A stretch of DNA of 64,000 nt from Pholis gunnellus (GCA_910591455.2 OU342817.1:9105915-9169914), one strand, 5' to 3'. Positions 23,789 through 37,110 are shown, counted from the stretch's first letter. Notes: a model not told the origin generated them from the letters alone. Numbers and translations are program-made.

Positions 23789-26700
23789 AAAAATTTTAAA
23801 AAAGTCATTGATTTGTGCATAACAAGGGCAGAGCTGCCATGACTTTGGTTTGAGATCGACTCTGAATTTTCTTCCTGTTTATTTCCCCTCTTCCTATCAT
23901 TCTACATTTCATCATTCAGGCTTCATTTCTATAATTATCTGAACAAAAGACGCTCGAGCGTTGACAGATCAGCTGCGTCCGTGCGAGTGTGTAGGCGTTT
24001 GTGCACATAAACACGTAGCCTGTGTTTATAGTGTGTGTGTGTGTGTGTGTGTCTCTTGACGGTCCACAAGTGTGCACTTCGATGTGTGTTGTCGCACATA
24101 GCAAGTGTTGGCGTCTTTTGTCTGTGTGCTGTGGTTTCCTCCTTCCTCCATGTGTGTCAGATAGCGGACCCGTCTCAGGCTTATTATCAGGGATGTGACA
24201 GAAGGCGGCAGGCAGCAGTGGCGATGCCTTAATGAAATCTGGGCCCTGGCTAATTGGTGACACCGTAGCGTGAGGGAATGAGAGAGGCAGTAACCAGACT
24301 GGCAAGACGAAAGGAGAAGACAGCGGGTCCGACCCTCGCACCACTAAATTAAGCCCGTCATGTTCATTTGTAGTACACACAGAAGGAGGGAACACCTACA
24401 CTCTTCTTATCAAAATCCTGCAAATGCAAAACTCCCCGCTGGTCGACCGATGATAGCCCCCCCGGTAATCATAGTTTTCCTTTTCCATCTTCTCCTTTTC
24501 ATTAACCCTTGGCAAGTCTTTCTCTTTTGCTCTTAGTTTCAAAGAGCTAGATTTGGTGAGGATGAACCTTGCCCTCTTTTATTCTTGCCGCTTGTTTTTT
24601 TTTTATCATGGATCAACATAAGGAACATAAGTGAGTTGTGCTTTCAACAAAAGCCAAAAGACTTTAAAGAGAGACTACTTTTGGACTACTTCCTTCGCAT
24701 TCTTCCTTTTATGAATACAAATTTCACAAACAATATGCACCCTTACTCAATTTGATACACTCAGGGGTTTTACCACTACAGCCATATTTAGTTTTGTATG
24801 ACAAATAGTGTATAGTGGCTAATGCTAGTTTATTGTACTGAGGTGAATATCATAGACAGAACCTTTTGAGATGGATGGATTTTCGAAAAATTACTGCCAA
24901 AGAAATTAAACGGAATCTGTGGAAATGGTGTTCTGCCAATCTTTCAAGAGCTACATGAATGCTGCAGAGATTGTATGCAGATATCAGAGATAACAAAAAC
25001 CCGATAAATATCTGCACACTTAGACACCACTATGGATTCGTGAGTTAGCATGAGTCCTTTGTAATTTGGGTTAACCAACCCTTTGAGCTTGGACTGGATG
25101 TCAGTGCCCGAGGTTGTCGGTAGTTCTTCCTGCTTTGCCCTGGGATGGCTGCCTCAACCTCCGGCCTCATAGAAAGCCAGCTTGGCTTCCTCGTGTCCAG
25201 CCGAGCTTGAGGGCTCCTTCTGGGGTGTCAGAGCTGACCTTTTTCTGTTGGTGGGGGGAGGGGGGTGGATAACGTACAGACGGCCTCTATCTGTCATGCC
25301 CCCAGCTGTGTTTATGCTTTAGAAAGGACCACAGGGGGCTACTCCAATGCTATGTTTGAGTAATAGCAAATGAGGTACAGTACGAGTATGAGGTCTCACA
25401 CTGATACTGATGGCCCCTACTCGCCCCATTTATTTCTAGCACCAATCATTATCTGTCATTGAAATTTAGAATTATGCAAGCCATTTAAAAGTTCATTATG
25501 AAAAATGACTCACTCTAACATAGCCAGCATTTCATTAAGTTAAAGAACTGTGTGAAGAAGTGATTGGTTTGCAGCTTAAGAAAGATTAATCCAGAGACTA
25601 AAAGGTGTTCAAATCCCTGTCTATCCTCTATCTTCACCGGTTCACATCTGAGGCTAAGCTTGCGTGTCCCATAAGATCGTGATGAAAGAGCCGGGTGCTT
25701 TGACCATGTTGTTTTAGACCCGTACATGTAATGACCTGATCAAACATCCTCTGTGCTCATGGGCTGACAAACACCAAAACAAATCAGATTTTCTTCTACT
25801 TCACTTCTTTCCCTCTGTGACAGATCTAGCCCCAGTCTGTGATCTGGCTGTCCTCGGATGCATGGGGAGATCAAAGAAGGCAAAATCATTTACATAAAAG
25901 ATTATGTATGAGTTGTAATTAGCGCCTTCTTCGGCAGTGACAACAGAAAAGTCTGCGATTTTGGCTCTAAGATGAAACGAAGGTGGGGTGAGATTTATAA
26001 TAACCAGGTCTGAGCTTTAGTGCCACATTTTTAATTGAAGAAATCCCCCAGAGATTGTCCAGCTTTTCCAGGAGCACCCGACCAAAGAAAAAGACAGATT
26101 AGGATTAGTTTTATTAATTTTTGTAAATGCATTCACGCACATTCATTTTCTCCAAGATAATTACGTGTTTTACTTTGACGGCTCCTAATTTCAAATGCCC
26201 AAGTGTGCTGCTGCAACTCCAGCAGTGCATATATCGTGAACACACTCCACTCAACTCCTTCCTATAAGAATTAGGTTACTTCCTCCTCCAAATTCTATTC
26301 AAAATCATGTGTAGTTGTCATATTACATCAAGGTACTAGATTATGATTTGGAGTGAGTGATGCAAGATTATTGCTGTGGGCAAAAATGGATTTTTGCTTC
26401 ACTCACACTGGTACAGCGGGTACCATATTTATGGCATGTGGAGAATTTGTCAGAAGATGTCAATTGGCAAAGCTGCAAGAGAGATATTTTTTAATGTGTC
26501 GGTGCTACAGCATGTCATTAGAGGCAATTTCGCTGCCACAAAGAGGGTCAGCAGAGGGGGTCACATTGTTTTGTGTGCTCATTGGACTATTATCTAGAAT
26601 TGGGGACGAAGACAATTTTTGAAATTTCATAATAATCGTCGTAAGTAGCTTGGCAAGGCGGAAGTTCATCTTGCACACTTGTAAAAGGGTACTATTTTCA

Positions 26701-28539
26701 GAAAATTAAATAGGACGCCCTCGGATGTGCGCACCTTATCTCGCACTAATACACTAGCACACACACTACGGAGCAGAGACGGTGGCGAGGAAGAGAGGCT
26801 TATCATCCTGTGGGAGGAGCTGACATTTACTCTAAAAAATTCACCTTTGGTTTCTGCCTCTGGATTTACGATATCACTCTTATCTAGATTCCATCACAAT
26901 GTTTCATTACCGTTTCACCCTACCAGTGTGTGACTTTCTGTCATGCCTTGTAAGATTTGCCCTCCGAGAGTAAAGATTGAGTTGTCCGAATAGTTTGGTC
27001 TTGCACCGCTGATGTTTCCTAAAATGTGCACAATATGCAATCATCGGGAAGATGTGCATTGGCATTTTAGATGTGTGCATGAGGCCTGCATCAAGGCTTC
27101 TCTTGCGATGGAGTTGGACTGGATCCCAAACAATCCGCTGGCTGCAGTGGTGGAACATTCCAACCCATGCTCTTAATTAATGTTTCGCCCGACTTGCTCC
27201 AATTCTGTCAATCCCTAATTCCAGGAGGGATATTATCCTTTGCCCGTTAATACGTTTTTTAAACATCTTTTTCAATTTACTTGGGAATATGCAGAGATTT
27301 GCTTAACACATTTAATATATCTACACTATCACTCTCATAGGAGAGAGTCAACAGCAGCTGTCTTCCGGGCATGATTTTCCAGGAAAAAGTTCTAAGCTGT
27401 GAAGTCTTGTCCTTCCTCGTCTGTGTTCTCGAATCAAAAATACTCCTCGGATAAAAGTGGTCTCCGAATCACAGGGTATAGTTACAACTCTATAACAGCT
27501 TGATTAGGGTCAGACAGCACATTTGTTGCAAGACGGAGCCAATCACCTGACCAAGCCCTGGGTTGTCTAATTTGTTGAAATGAATGTCAATGTAAAACGG
27601 CTCCCACTTTTAAGTCCAGAGACGGGCTGAATTCCACCTCGGTGGGCATGCATGACGTTGATGCCCCATAATATCTGCCAGCACACACTCCGATACTCGG
27701 TATAATGAGGAAAACACTTGAATTACAAACATGCATGCTCTATTAGACAGATCACATTTTGTTGTTGTGAGGTCTTGAACAAACGAGTGAATTTTGGTGC
27801 CAACAAAACAATGGCAAATTGACTGAGATCTCCTAAATGATACCAGGCGTGGCAAACAGGCTGCAATAAGCCTTTTTTGTGTACTCACTGCATTCTGAAC
27901 TCACTCCGGGAGAGAACTGTACAGTAATAATGTCGGTGGTCTTTTAACCTCTAAAAAACAGTGGGATTGGTTTGTGATTTTAAGAGTCGGTCACTTTAAC
28001 CAGTTGATGGAAAGTTGAATTCACTGCATTAAAACTTCAGAGGTACAAACAGAGCTCGTAAAATGTGACAAACTGAGAATTGTGCCATTCACTGGTGACT
28101 TTAGGTGAATCATAGCCCAGTAGCATCGATTTGGTGATTGCAGGTCAAGTTAATGTATTTCTATAATTGAAAATCACAACTGTGTTTACGACGACCTCTA
28201 TTCTTAGACGTTTAGATACGGGAACACTTGGCTGGAAAGATGGTTAGGTCAAAATCAGGTTGAAAAGTGTAAAGCTTTCTAGAATCCAAGGCTCTATTGT
28301 TTAAAACCCATTCAAATGTCTATATTTCAGTGTGGAACGGGTCCCAACTACACGTGGAAAAACAAGCATTGAACTCTAACATTTCAACCTAAATGTGCTC
28401 ATTTATAAGCGACACTTCTAGATGTATTTGAACCTGAAATAATTCTTACTGTGTGAAGCTCCTAGTGATATCAGCGCCTGTGATACCAACATGGCAGAGG
28501 CAACCAGCTGTGGCCCACCCCTGTTCCCTGCATGTTCTC
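23789..28539. other. ptprm intron 1, middle part
   Basis: There is a short GT tract (24031-24052) but no exon, RNA gene or named repeat. A minus-strand frame at 23916-24395 runs through the microsatellite and looks non-coding. A GGGG-rich patch lies near 25250-25267. The remainder is unique-looking intronic sequence. Confidence 0.5.
24031..24052. repeat. Short (GT)n microsatellite
   Basis: Eleven GT units in a perfect run. Confidence 0.9.
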
Positions 28540-29110
28540 CTCACGCTAATGTTGCCATAGCCTGAGGACATGGCGCGGGCCTCCGGAGGCGAGGTATCTC
28601 CGGCCCAGAGACAGATCCGCGGAGACAGGGAACACTTGGGAAGACGGATACCTCAGCCAGGCGCCTGCTGCCATTTAACAGTCTCACCCTGTTCTGAACT
28701 GACATTTCTGTTTTACCATATCTCGTCCGACTCGTCGCCCCTTGCTCTGCTGCTGTCGCCGTAAACTTAAAAAAAAGAAAACACGGCACGGCTTATTCCC
28801 CAGCACAAACAGAAACCTGTGGCCTCACAGTATATATGCCTTTGAGTTGCCCTTCTTCTGCAGTCAGCCAGACTTCTGATCCTGCGGAAAGTGCGATGCA
28901 GCCCTGCTCCCAAAGGGAGAGCCGTGAGCCTGATGAGCTCCCCGTGGCCAGGCCAGGTGCTTCTTTCGGAGTCACGGGTGCGGCGCAGATCTGCCGTACC
29001 ACGGGAGGGAGGATTGACATGATAACGTAGCCTGCCGGCTCCCAGCGCCACCCGGCAGCGCGACCACACAGCTTAATCCTCTCTCCACGAGGGCAGAGCT
29101 GAAACACTCG
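28540..29110. promoter_or_regulatory. CpG-rich patch inside ptprm intron 1 (possible cis-element)
   Basis: For about 570 bases, GC and CpG content are clearly above the surrounding intron (for example ggcgcgggcctccggaggcg and gatccgcggagac). A tatatatg sequence lies at about 28831 in its middle. It could be an intragenic enhancer, an alternative promoter or an unrecognised GC-rich repeat. The overlapping reading frames on both strands resemble no family and no splice-compatible exon was found, so coding function is not claimed. Confidence 0.3.
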
Positions 29111-29607
29111 TTCCCCTGCTCGCTCAATCCTCTGTCAAAACAAGGGGGTTTTGTCAGCCATGAGGGGTGGTGCAACCCTCTCGGTCCCTGCCAACGGAAG
29201 CGCTATTACTGCCTGCCAATGCCCCGGGAAAAAAAAAAAGAATACCCAATATGCATATTATTCTAATACCAGCAGTCAGTGCCTTGAATTACTTGGCATG
29301 ATAGCATAATGAATGCGGTGCCTTGTAGGTTCCTACATAAAGCTGTTTTGCCACTTGGATGAATAATTCATGCTGGCCCAGAGGCAATGAATCAACCAGG
29401 CAAGAACTAAGAAAATTAGCCACCAATTAGTGTTTATTTATGGGGATAGTGGGTTTTTCTTTCAATCCTAGTGCCAAAATATATATATATGCAAAGTGAA
29501 GTTTTGGCGACCTCTCTGACTTTGGGAATTCAAATGAGCAGAAGGGAGGAGAGGAAAAGAGGGCTTGACTGTTGGATGAATCAGATGACCCCCATGTCGC
29601 CGCTGCA

Positions 29608-29621
29608 CCCCCCCCCCCCCC
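29608..29621. repeat. Poly-C tract (14)
   Basis: A run of fourteen C about 230 bases before the much longer poly-C run at 29854. Confidence 0.9.
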
Positions 29622-29851
29622 TTCTCAGCCGGGTTCTCGGACTCAGTGACTCCTGTCTCAGCCGGCCTCCAGACATACAGTATCAGACTCAGCCTCTCAA
29701 AGCAGATTGATTGAATCTCTCGGCAGATGATACGTAAGGAACTTTGTTGACTGAAGGGATGTGATGTGAGGTTTTAATGCTGCCACATGTGAGCTAAACC
29801 TCTCTCTCTCTCTCCTTGGAGCGTGCAGCCCCCACCTCCACCATCTTCTCC

Positions 29852-29853
<2 letters not shown>

Positions 29854-29895
<42 letters not shown>
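29854..29895. repeat. Poly-C homopolymer, 42 bases
   Basis: An uninterrupted run of 42 C, preceded by a short CT tract and ccacctccaccatc. The complementary strand is poly-G. This is exceptionally long and could form an i-motif or G-quadruplex. Assembly or base-calling error in its length is likely. Confidence 0.95.
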
Positions 29896-29897
<2 letters not shown>

Positions 29898-31259
29898 CTG
29901 TTCCTAGCCCAGCGCTCTGGCATTCTGCCCGGATACATTGGTAGTCGTTAGTTGTCACTGGAACGATGTGACACGTCGCTCTGATTCGCAGGGCCTGTTG
30001 TTGAAAGTGATCGTTGCTGCCAAGGAGAGGCCCTCACCACGGATAAATGGACACTGAACAGCATGTGAACAGAGAGATAAAAATGGCAGGGAGAAAATAA
30101 ACTAGTCTAGCTTGGCTTCTCGACACCGGCATCTTTGGGGCTGCTGAGCTTTGCAGAGGGTGTTTTAAAAAAAGATTTAGACAAGATTTAAGTTTTTATT
30201 TATTTTTTTTGTCACCGACTTTCTATTTTATTTGTCCTTCAAGTTAAACCAATCAAGCTTCGCCTGAAGTCGAGTGCTTCACTATTTAAATTTGCCAACA
30301 GTTGAAAAGTTTGTTTCTCAAGGTCAATGAGTGGAAAATATATAACTAGTCAATTCAATGAAAGACAAACACTTGAGTGAAGGATAGATTTTTATAAGAA
30401 TCAGACAAGCTGTCGACAGGAGGATAAAAAAAAAAAAACCCTGCCAGATATTCATGAGGATAACTCTCAAGCGTCTGCGCTCTCCTTTTCTTCCTTTGTA
30501 AAGCTTTGATTGTGAGGAAATACGCTGCTGTGTATGTCTCGTCCAAAGCGCTTTTCTCGAGCTTCAAATGTGGAGTTTTCAGAGCTGCAATGAGTCAGAC
30601 ATTGTGTTGGCCAGAAGATAAGAGAGGCCAGGTGACAGACAATGCCTCAGCTTCCTCTGACTTGTAGGATAAGCGGCATTCATGTGGGGCCATTTACTTT
30701 GGTTTTTAAACGAATAGGCTGAAAAGAACCAAGACCAATTTTAAGACTCCGAAGCACAGTTTAGACAAAATGCAGTTGGAAGAAATTGGATTTTTCTTTT
30801 CACATGTAAAGCATGACCTACCACTTGGTGTTTTGCCTGGTACCCCGCTGAACTTGAAGTTGTTGAACATGGATTGTAAATGTAGCCAGAAATATTGATG
30901 CTACTGCCCTTTGAATGCCTTTATTATCCATTTGTGCTGCTGTGTTTTTAACAGGTGTGTCAGTATGCTCCACAATACTGTGTAATCTGTCAGAGAACAT
31001 ATTTACATGCAGAGAGCCCTGCTACTTGAGTAATCTGGCTTTGTCACTTGGCAAGAATAAGGTTCAGTTCTAAGACTAAAGAGAAAAGTAGTTGTTGATG
31101 ACATTGTGTTTTTACCCCTATATATTAGAGACAGTTTTATGGATAAGGTAGTTGGCAACCAGACATTTTTATACTTTTTATATTTTTATTGTTAATTATC
31201 CAAGCTAGAGGCGTGACTCCATAAATGGCGATATATCGGTGTGTTGTTTTTTTTCTTTC
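29896..31259. other. ptprm intron 1, part without recognised features
   Basis: No exon, repeat family or RNA gene is recognised. Short A and T runs occur near 30180-30210 and 30426-30440. Confidence 0.5.
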
Positions 31260-31675
31260 CACCACCTTGGTCTGGATGGAAATATTCATCATATGTCAAA
31301 TATATTATATTTTTTATATCCTTCAGGTAAATATTTTTTGTTTAAAATGAAATATCCTAATAACTATGGGATGAATTACCATGCAATTTGGTAAAGACAT
31401 CATCATCGGATCAAGATTTCAGCTTGTCCATTACTGTGGTTTGTAAACGAATACCGACAAAACTAATGCTGTTCCCATTAGCCTCAGTTGTACTTTGTGT
31501 TTCGTGCTTAATAACAAATGTTGGCATGCAACGCTAAACTAATATAGCAAAAGTGGTAAACATTGTACCCACTAAACATCAGTATGTTAGGCATGTCCCA
31601 AATCAATAGTACATTTAATTCTATACTGTGTGTTGTAATTGTCATAGCATGCTCATTTAGCAGTTGGTAAACAAA
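31260..31675 (+). repeat. Degraded dispersed fish repeat (catgcaatttggta type)
   Basis: Motifs in order are accttggtctggatggaaat, gggatgaattaccatgcaat, gcctcagttgtactttgtgt, gctaataac-type and taaacatcagtatgtta. This succession is characteristic of a very abundant non-coding repeat in percomorph genomes, here with many substitutions and small gaps. There is no reading frame, terminal repeat or poly-A tail. The copy is old. Confidence 0.65.
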
Positions 31676-32246
31676 AATGATTATATACCAACAGGAAATG
31701 ATACAGTACATGTGACGCTTGATGCTATTCAAACTGCAGCTTTAGAAAGCTACTACCAATTAAACATCTCACAGAGATTCCTATGATTTAATACATATTT
31801 ATTGGTTTTACAAGTTATTTTTGTAGCTCTTTCACTCCCACCCGCAAATTATTTTAGTTTGTTCAGCTGTGAGCTGTGAGCTGCATTGCATCATGGGAGA
31901 ATAGTGTCCCTCAACAGTTAACTCAAAAATTGACGGTCTTTAGTCTGCATGCAGTCTGGTTTCAGTATACTTTATTTTGTCACTTTTCCAGTGTGAACAC
32001 ACTACGTTCCAAAAAGCTGCTTAGAATCGATATGGCTTTGACATTAGCATTTTGCTCAAAGTGGCTGTTGAATATTACTTTTGTTAATACTATGCCCGTT
32101 GCCAACTAGCTCTTGGCGTCACCTTGTTTCTTAAAATCTTTGATTCAGCCTTCACTCTAACTTGGCATTTGATATATTTATAGCATTATGTAGAGATTCT
32201 TTCCCTGTTTAAGGTAAGTTTGTGAAGTTTAAAAAAAACACTATAT

Positions 32247-32277
32247 CTGCCGTGTCCTAGTGGGAAGGACACGGCAG
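32247..32277. other. Perfect 12-bp stem-loop
   Basis: The arms ctgccgtgtcct (32247-32258) and aggacacggcag (32266-32277) are exact reverse complements separated by a 7-base loop (agtggga). The stem is GC-rich, so it would be stable in RNA or single-stranded DNA. It is much shorter than a microRNA precursor. No role is known. Confidence 0.85.
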
Positions 32278-35200
32278 TTTTACGTGAATATTCTGGCAAC
32301 AAGGAGACCCAGTTTCAGGGTATCAAAGGCTTGTGTAAACAGCTTAACTCAAATAAGACCTTAACGGCTCTATGGCCCACAGCCAGGTCACTCCTTGCAG
32401 GTTAGCATAACCACTACATTACAGCAGCCACATCACCGCGACAAATTGCTGTGGATTTCTCGAACGTGGTGATTTAAATACATCAAAATTTCGACTTCTT
32501 TTAAAAACATTCCTCCTGTTTTAGCTGCTTGCTGTCAGATCAGGTTCTTTCAGTCGAGCCGTAGTAAACTTCTCGACTTATTTCAGTGTTCCCTGTGTCA
32601 TCTTCCATGCTATGGAGATGATATGATTCTCTTATGTGTCATGAATTACTGTGCTATCATGTCTTCGCCTGAAACTCCAGGGAAGACAGCTCTTGTCACA
32701 AGCCATTGTGGTTTGTTCCATCAGACCGATGTCTAAGTGCCTATGTTGTGTTCTCAGCCACTAATTAGGCGCAGCCCTACAACCCCAGTAACACAATTAT
32801 ATCTGGGGCTGCTGCTTTCCTCCACACCCACAGCAATAATGAATGAACTACAGGTTAATGAAATGTGTGTGTGAAATGGAAGATGCCTCTTGAAAAGTTT
32901 CAAACTAATTCATTAAGCGCCGAAGCCGGAGGCACAAGCCACACAAATGATCCAGCATTAAATTTAACGCTTACGTTGCAACTCCTCACCTTAATCATTA
33001 GAAAATGAGAGCTTGTGAATGTCAAAATGAGGCACAGCTTGTTAATTTTACGCACAAGATGGATAATACCTTTATGTGTGTATCTTCTTTTTTTTTAAAC
33101 ACAGCTGAATGTTCACATTTTCATTTTTAAGCAGCGAATGCATCCCAGGCGCCAGTTGTCGTCATATTCAGATCTGTCATGTAGAGGCTGTGGGAAGTTT
33201 GCCAACGCTCAATCTGTTGGATATGTTTGTGTTTTTGTGCATTGTTTGTTTGTGTTTGCATAGGGTTTATCCCACAGAGTGTTAGTTAAAAGTTTCCAGT
33301 GTTTGTGCTTCACAGAATCCATGTTTGTATTTGGAATAAGTGCAGTTTTAATTGCTGGAGATGCAAATTCCGATGCTTTCAAAGCCAGCAGTGTTCCCCC
33401 CCCCGTAGTGTCAGGTCAGCACTACAGATGGTCATAGCCTAAAATTCCTTGTTGGTTTTTCACTGAAGCATCTGGATGTTGGAGTTCTATCCACTCTGAC
33501 CAGTCTAGCTGACCATATTTCGTGTCGCACCATGTACTCTCTCAAATTCATCCTGCCATATGGAAGACACACAAGGTTAACGAACAAGCTGCGTTTCTGT
33601 TGTCACGAGTGGGAAATAACTTCCTGGTTTTCTTCCAGTCTCCATCCGAAGAGTCAAAATAACAGATGAAATAACATTTACTCGCAGAAATATGTGAATG
33701 TGAGTCTTTATTTACTCAGGCCATCTGATGATTACCACTACTGTTGGATATACCTATGGGAGGTACACAGCACCACCAGCTGTACCATGTGTACCTTTCT
33801 ACTGCTTTATGTGTGTGTGTGTGTGTGACGAGCCGCACTGATGAGAAAGGCAAACTGGCGTGGATGACTTCAAAATTGCAGCACATTGTATAAAAGCAAG
33901 GGATGGGTGACAAATTAAAGGAAAACCAACGTAAAGTCTCTTAGTAAGGCGTTCGGTCTAACACGGTTTGTGCCTCTCATGTGTTATCATTAAATTCCAG
34001 TCACATAATTAAGAATGTGATTTCCTGAAAAATTATTACCTAGTGATGTTTGAAAAACACTATCTTTTGGGCAACCCATCCCCCGTTTTTCTCCCACTGT
34101 CTCTCTCGCGCTAATCTCACATTGCCTGGAGGTACTTTTGTGTGTTTTGTGGTTTGGTTCAATTTGTTGATCTGTGCCGCGGCGAAATTCCATCAAGGGG
34201 ATCATTTCTTTCACTATTCTGGATTAGCAGCATTCAATGTGAACTTGACTGAACCTGGCTTGGAACCCTTCAGATAAAGACGCTAATTTCACATAAAGTG
34301 GAACTTTTCTTTCATTTGAATCGCTTTTCGTTTGAACAGTTTCTTTGGTCCAAGTGTCGTTAAATATTTATCGTCTCTTATTTGATCTTCTCACCGTCAT
34401 ATTCATGACAGCCACAAGCCCTGCAGCATTTGCATGCTGTCCCAGTTGATGATGTCTGTGACATTTCTGAGACCATGTCACAATAGCCTCAACATGGCAG
34501 AGAGTGCTGCAGTATTGGGGTGTGAAGGAAGGCTTTGGCAGCTCTCCTTGTTTTATGATTGATTCAGCTCTTCCGGCCAAACCAATATAGGCGGAAAGGC
34601 CTGTGGGGTGGTCGAGCAGAGCAGACGGCACAGCGTGACGTTTGACCGGATGAGACGTTCTCCTGTAACGCAGGAGTATTGTGAGTATCATGACCCTTTC
34701 TGGTCACTCACACGATGACACTTTCTTAGAAAGACCTCAGGGATCAGAGAGACAGATTGACAGATGTCACTGTTTTTATCAATGATTAGCCTGCAGGTGC
34801 GGCAAATATTTAAAAAAAAGTTATTTTGGCATATTTCATAATGCTCAATTCCGTTGAGAGATCCACCTACTATTCGAGAAAATTACAGTGCATTCACTAA
34901 ATTACACAAGTGACATTTCAAGCTGAGACAATATAAAGTGACTGATGACTAACACATCTCTTATTTAGATACTTTAATTCAGGGCTGCAGTTGCTTTGGC
35001 TGCAGAGATGTGTTAAAGCTCAACTATATGCAGCATATGCTGCAGTATGTAATTATGGATACGTCCTCCTACAGTGTATTTATTCAAAGAGCCAGAAAGT
35101 GTTGTTGACGGGTTGACCAGGAACTCAGTTCACCACGCCACATTAAATTGAGGCAATGTAAATGCCACGGAAATATGTTTATTGAGTTACAGTCACTTTT

Positions 35201-35708
35201 ATCACTTACCTACTAAACTTCTTTTTTTTCCTGATCTACTGGAGAACGTTTTGGATAAACGGCAGATTATTTAAAGTGCAGCAGCACGTGCACTGGCCAG
35301 CCCAGAAGAAGAAAGCACACGCATGTCTATTTTTAAGCCTTTTTTTGCTCGACTGTTGCTTTTTTAGAAAAGAGTTTAAGAGTTTCCATGGTGTTGGTTT
35401 TTGAATTGCTCAGTGAAATAGCACTGAATGCATGTTATTAGACTATTTTAGGGTATGTATGTACAGTATGTGTTCCTTTCTTGACTTCTCAGGTCTTTGA
35501 TGCTGGTCTTCACTTATAGTGATTAAAGCATCACACTTGACACTTAAATGTTAACACATTAATTCTTTAGTCCAGTATTCCTACAGTGAATCAGACTAAT
35601 CGGATGCATAGACATATATATATTATTTCTGGTGTTCTAAGTTGATGATAAAGGTTAGTGTCTTTGAGTGGGAGGTTTTATAGATGTAGATGTTTGGTGC
35701 TAAATATT
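32278..35708. other. ptprm intron 1, AT-rich part with candidate conserved non-coding blocks
   Basis: No exon or named repeat was recognised, apart from a short GT run at 33811-33827. The stretch near 32840-33060 has several TAAT-type homeodomain cores and ordinary complexity, which is the look of many conserved non-coding elements. Conservation cannot be judged here. Confidence 0.4.
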
Positions 35709-35868
35709 GCTGTAACTAACAATTATTTTCATTATCACATAATCTGCAATTGATAATTATTTAATCATAAAATACTTCGTTATTTGTTCTATAAAACATC
35801 AGAAAAGACGACAAAAAAGGTCCATCACTGTTTTCCTAAACCCATGATGACGTCTTCAAATGTCTTCT
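35709..35868 (+). repeat. Degraded dispersed fish repeat (taactaacaattattttcat type)
   Basis: The block begins gtaactaacaattattttca, continues through ataatctgcaattgataatt and tataaaacatcagaaaa, and ends near gatgacgtcttcaaatgtct. This order matches a common percomorph interspersed repeat. Only about 160 bases of it are recognisable and no termini are visible. Confidence 0.6.
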
Positions 35869-36587
35869 TTAATTGTAATACTGCTTCTTTCAGCTTCTTT
35901 AATATTACCTGGAACCAATTCAGATTCATTCGCTTCAATCTTCAATCGACTTCCTCTGTCCGCATGTGGCCCTCCTCTGTTGTAAATTCCTACTTCCATC
36001 CAGCTAGAATGTGCTTGCACTATGACTTTGTACGGACGTTTGTCACACTGTTAATGAAAGAACCTGCAGTGTAACGAGGGATCAGAGAGGTGCTGTGCCT
36101 CAGAAGTTTGTGTGCTCTGTACTAATACCTGCGATCATTCACCCGGATGGCACGGTATAGCTAGATAGTAATATTCTCCTGCAGGGGACACGACAGAAGG
36201 CTGCCATGATTGGAGGACCAAAGTCTCCCAAAGGAGCACCCTGCAGGAGCTTGAGAACCATCTACCATCTACTTTCCTGTGATGTGTCGGGTTTTGATAG
36301 GACACTTAAATCAGAAAATAGGTCACGAGCAGTCATACAATAATTGGATTTAAAAATTAATAATATTAATGAGACTGAGGGAATTCCTTTGTTTCCTTGA
36401 CTTATTCATACCACTTAACTGTCTGAATTGATAACAAACCAGCTGAAAAGTCTCTAATTTGTCTGACGTTATCCTGCCACTCACTGTATAGAGGTGTCAC
36501 ATGCACGCTTTATCATATTCAAGGTGGGTGGGCTGCACCAAGTTCAAAGTTGAAGTTTAAAAAAAATGAAATCAGATTTAAGCTAAA

Positions 36588-36806
36588 TGGATTTGCATTT
36601 ACAAAGCGCCGAGTTTCCTAGTCTTCCGACCACTCAAAGTGATTTACACTGCATATCAACATTTACCCTTTCACACACACTGATGGCAGAGGCTGCCATT
36701 CAAGATGCCAACCTGCTCATCAGGGTCTAATCTAAATGCTTCACTCATTTGGCATGCAGACTTGAGGAGCCAGGAATCGATCCACTGATCTTCCGATTAG
36801 TAGTTG
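36588..36806 (-). repeat. tRNA-derived SINE-like element on the minus strand
   Basis: Read on the minus strand, the right end (about 36750-36806) is a degraded tRNA-like head with a box-B-like ggatcgattcc. The remainder is a body containing, on the plus strand, cctagtcttccgaccactca, ttcacacacactgatggcag and aggctgccattcaagatgcc. This is a familiar arrangement for an abundant fish SINE. It is diverged, and a tail is not evident at the left end. Confidence 0.65.
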
Positions 36807-37087
36807 TTACGTTTGTTGCTGGCGGGACAGTAATCAAACAACGCTTAGAGAGACTTCGATAGGATAAGATATCAAACCTGAGACAATAAAGGTGAGGGGG
36901 ACAACAATTATGTTTTATGTCCCTAGTGGAAATTACATCCTCGTAAGGACAAATTAAATATACAATGATGACAAAACAATGGCCCCTGGCAGGAATGCAG
37001 TGCAACATGGACAACTTAAACAGTAGTAACGCATTTTTCAAAATACCACTTAATTTATACGTAACTTTCTTATCCGACTGCAATAAC

Positions 37088-37110
37088 AATCAGATCGGTG
37101 CATCCCTGAT
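37088..37110. repeat. Terminal fragment of a DNA transposon (possible)
   Basis: The string cagatcggtgcatccctg resembles the conserved terminus seen on several fish DNA transposons and MITEs. No partner terminus was recognised nearby, so this may be a fragment or chance. Confidence 0.3.

Noticed and set aside
23916..24395. 159-codon minus-strand frame in intron 1
   Set aside because: It reads through the CA microsatellite (Thr-His repeat) and shows no protein family.
32247..32277. Stem-loop as a microRNA precursor
   Set aside because: The stem is only 12 base pairs with a 7-base loop, far below the roughly 30 base pairs expected. Flanking pairing does not continue.
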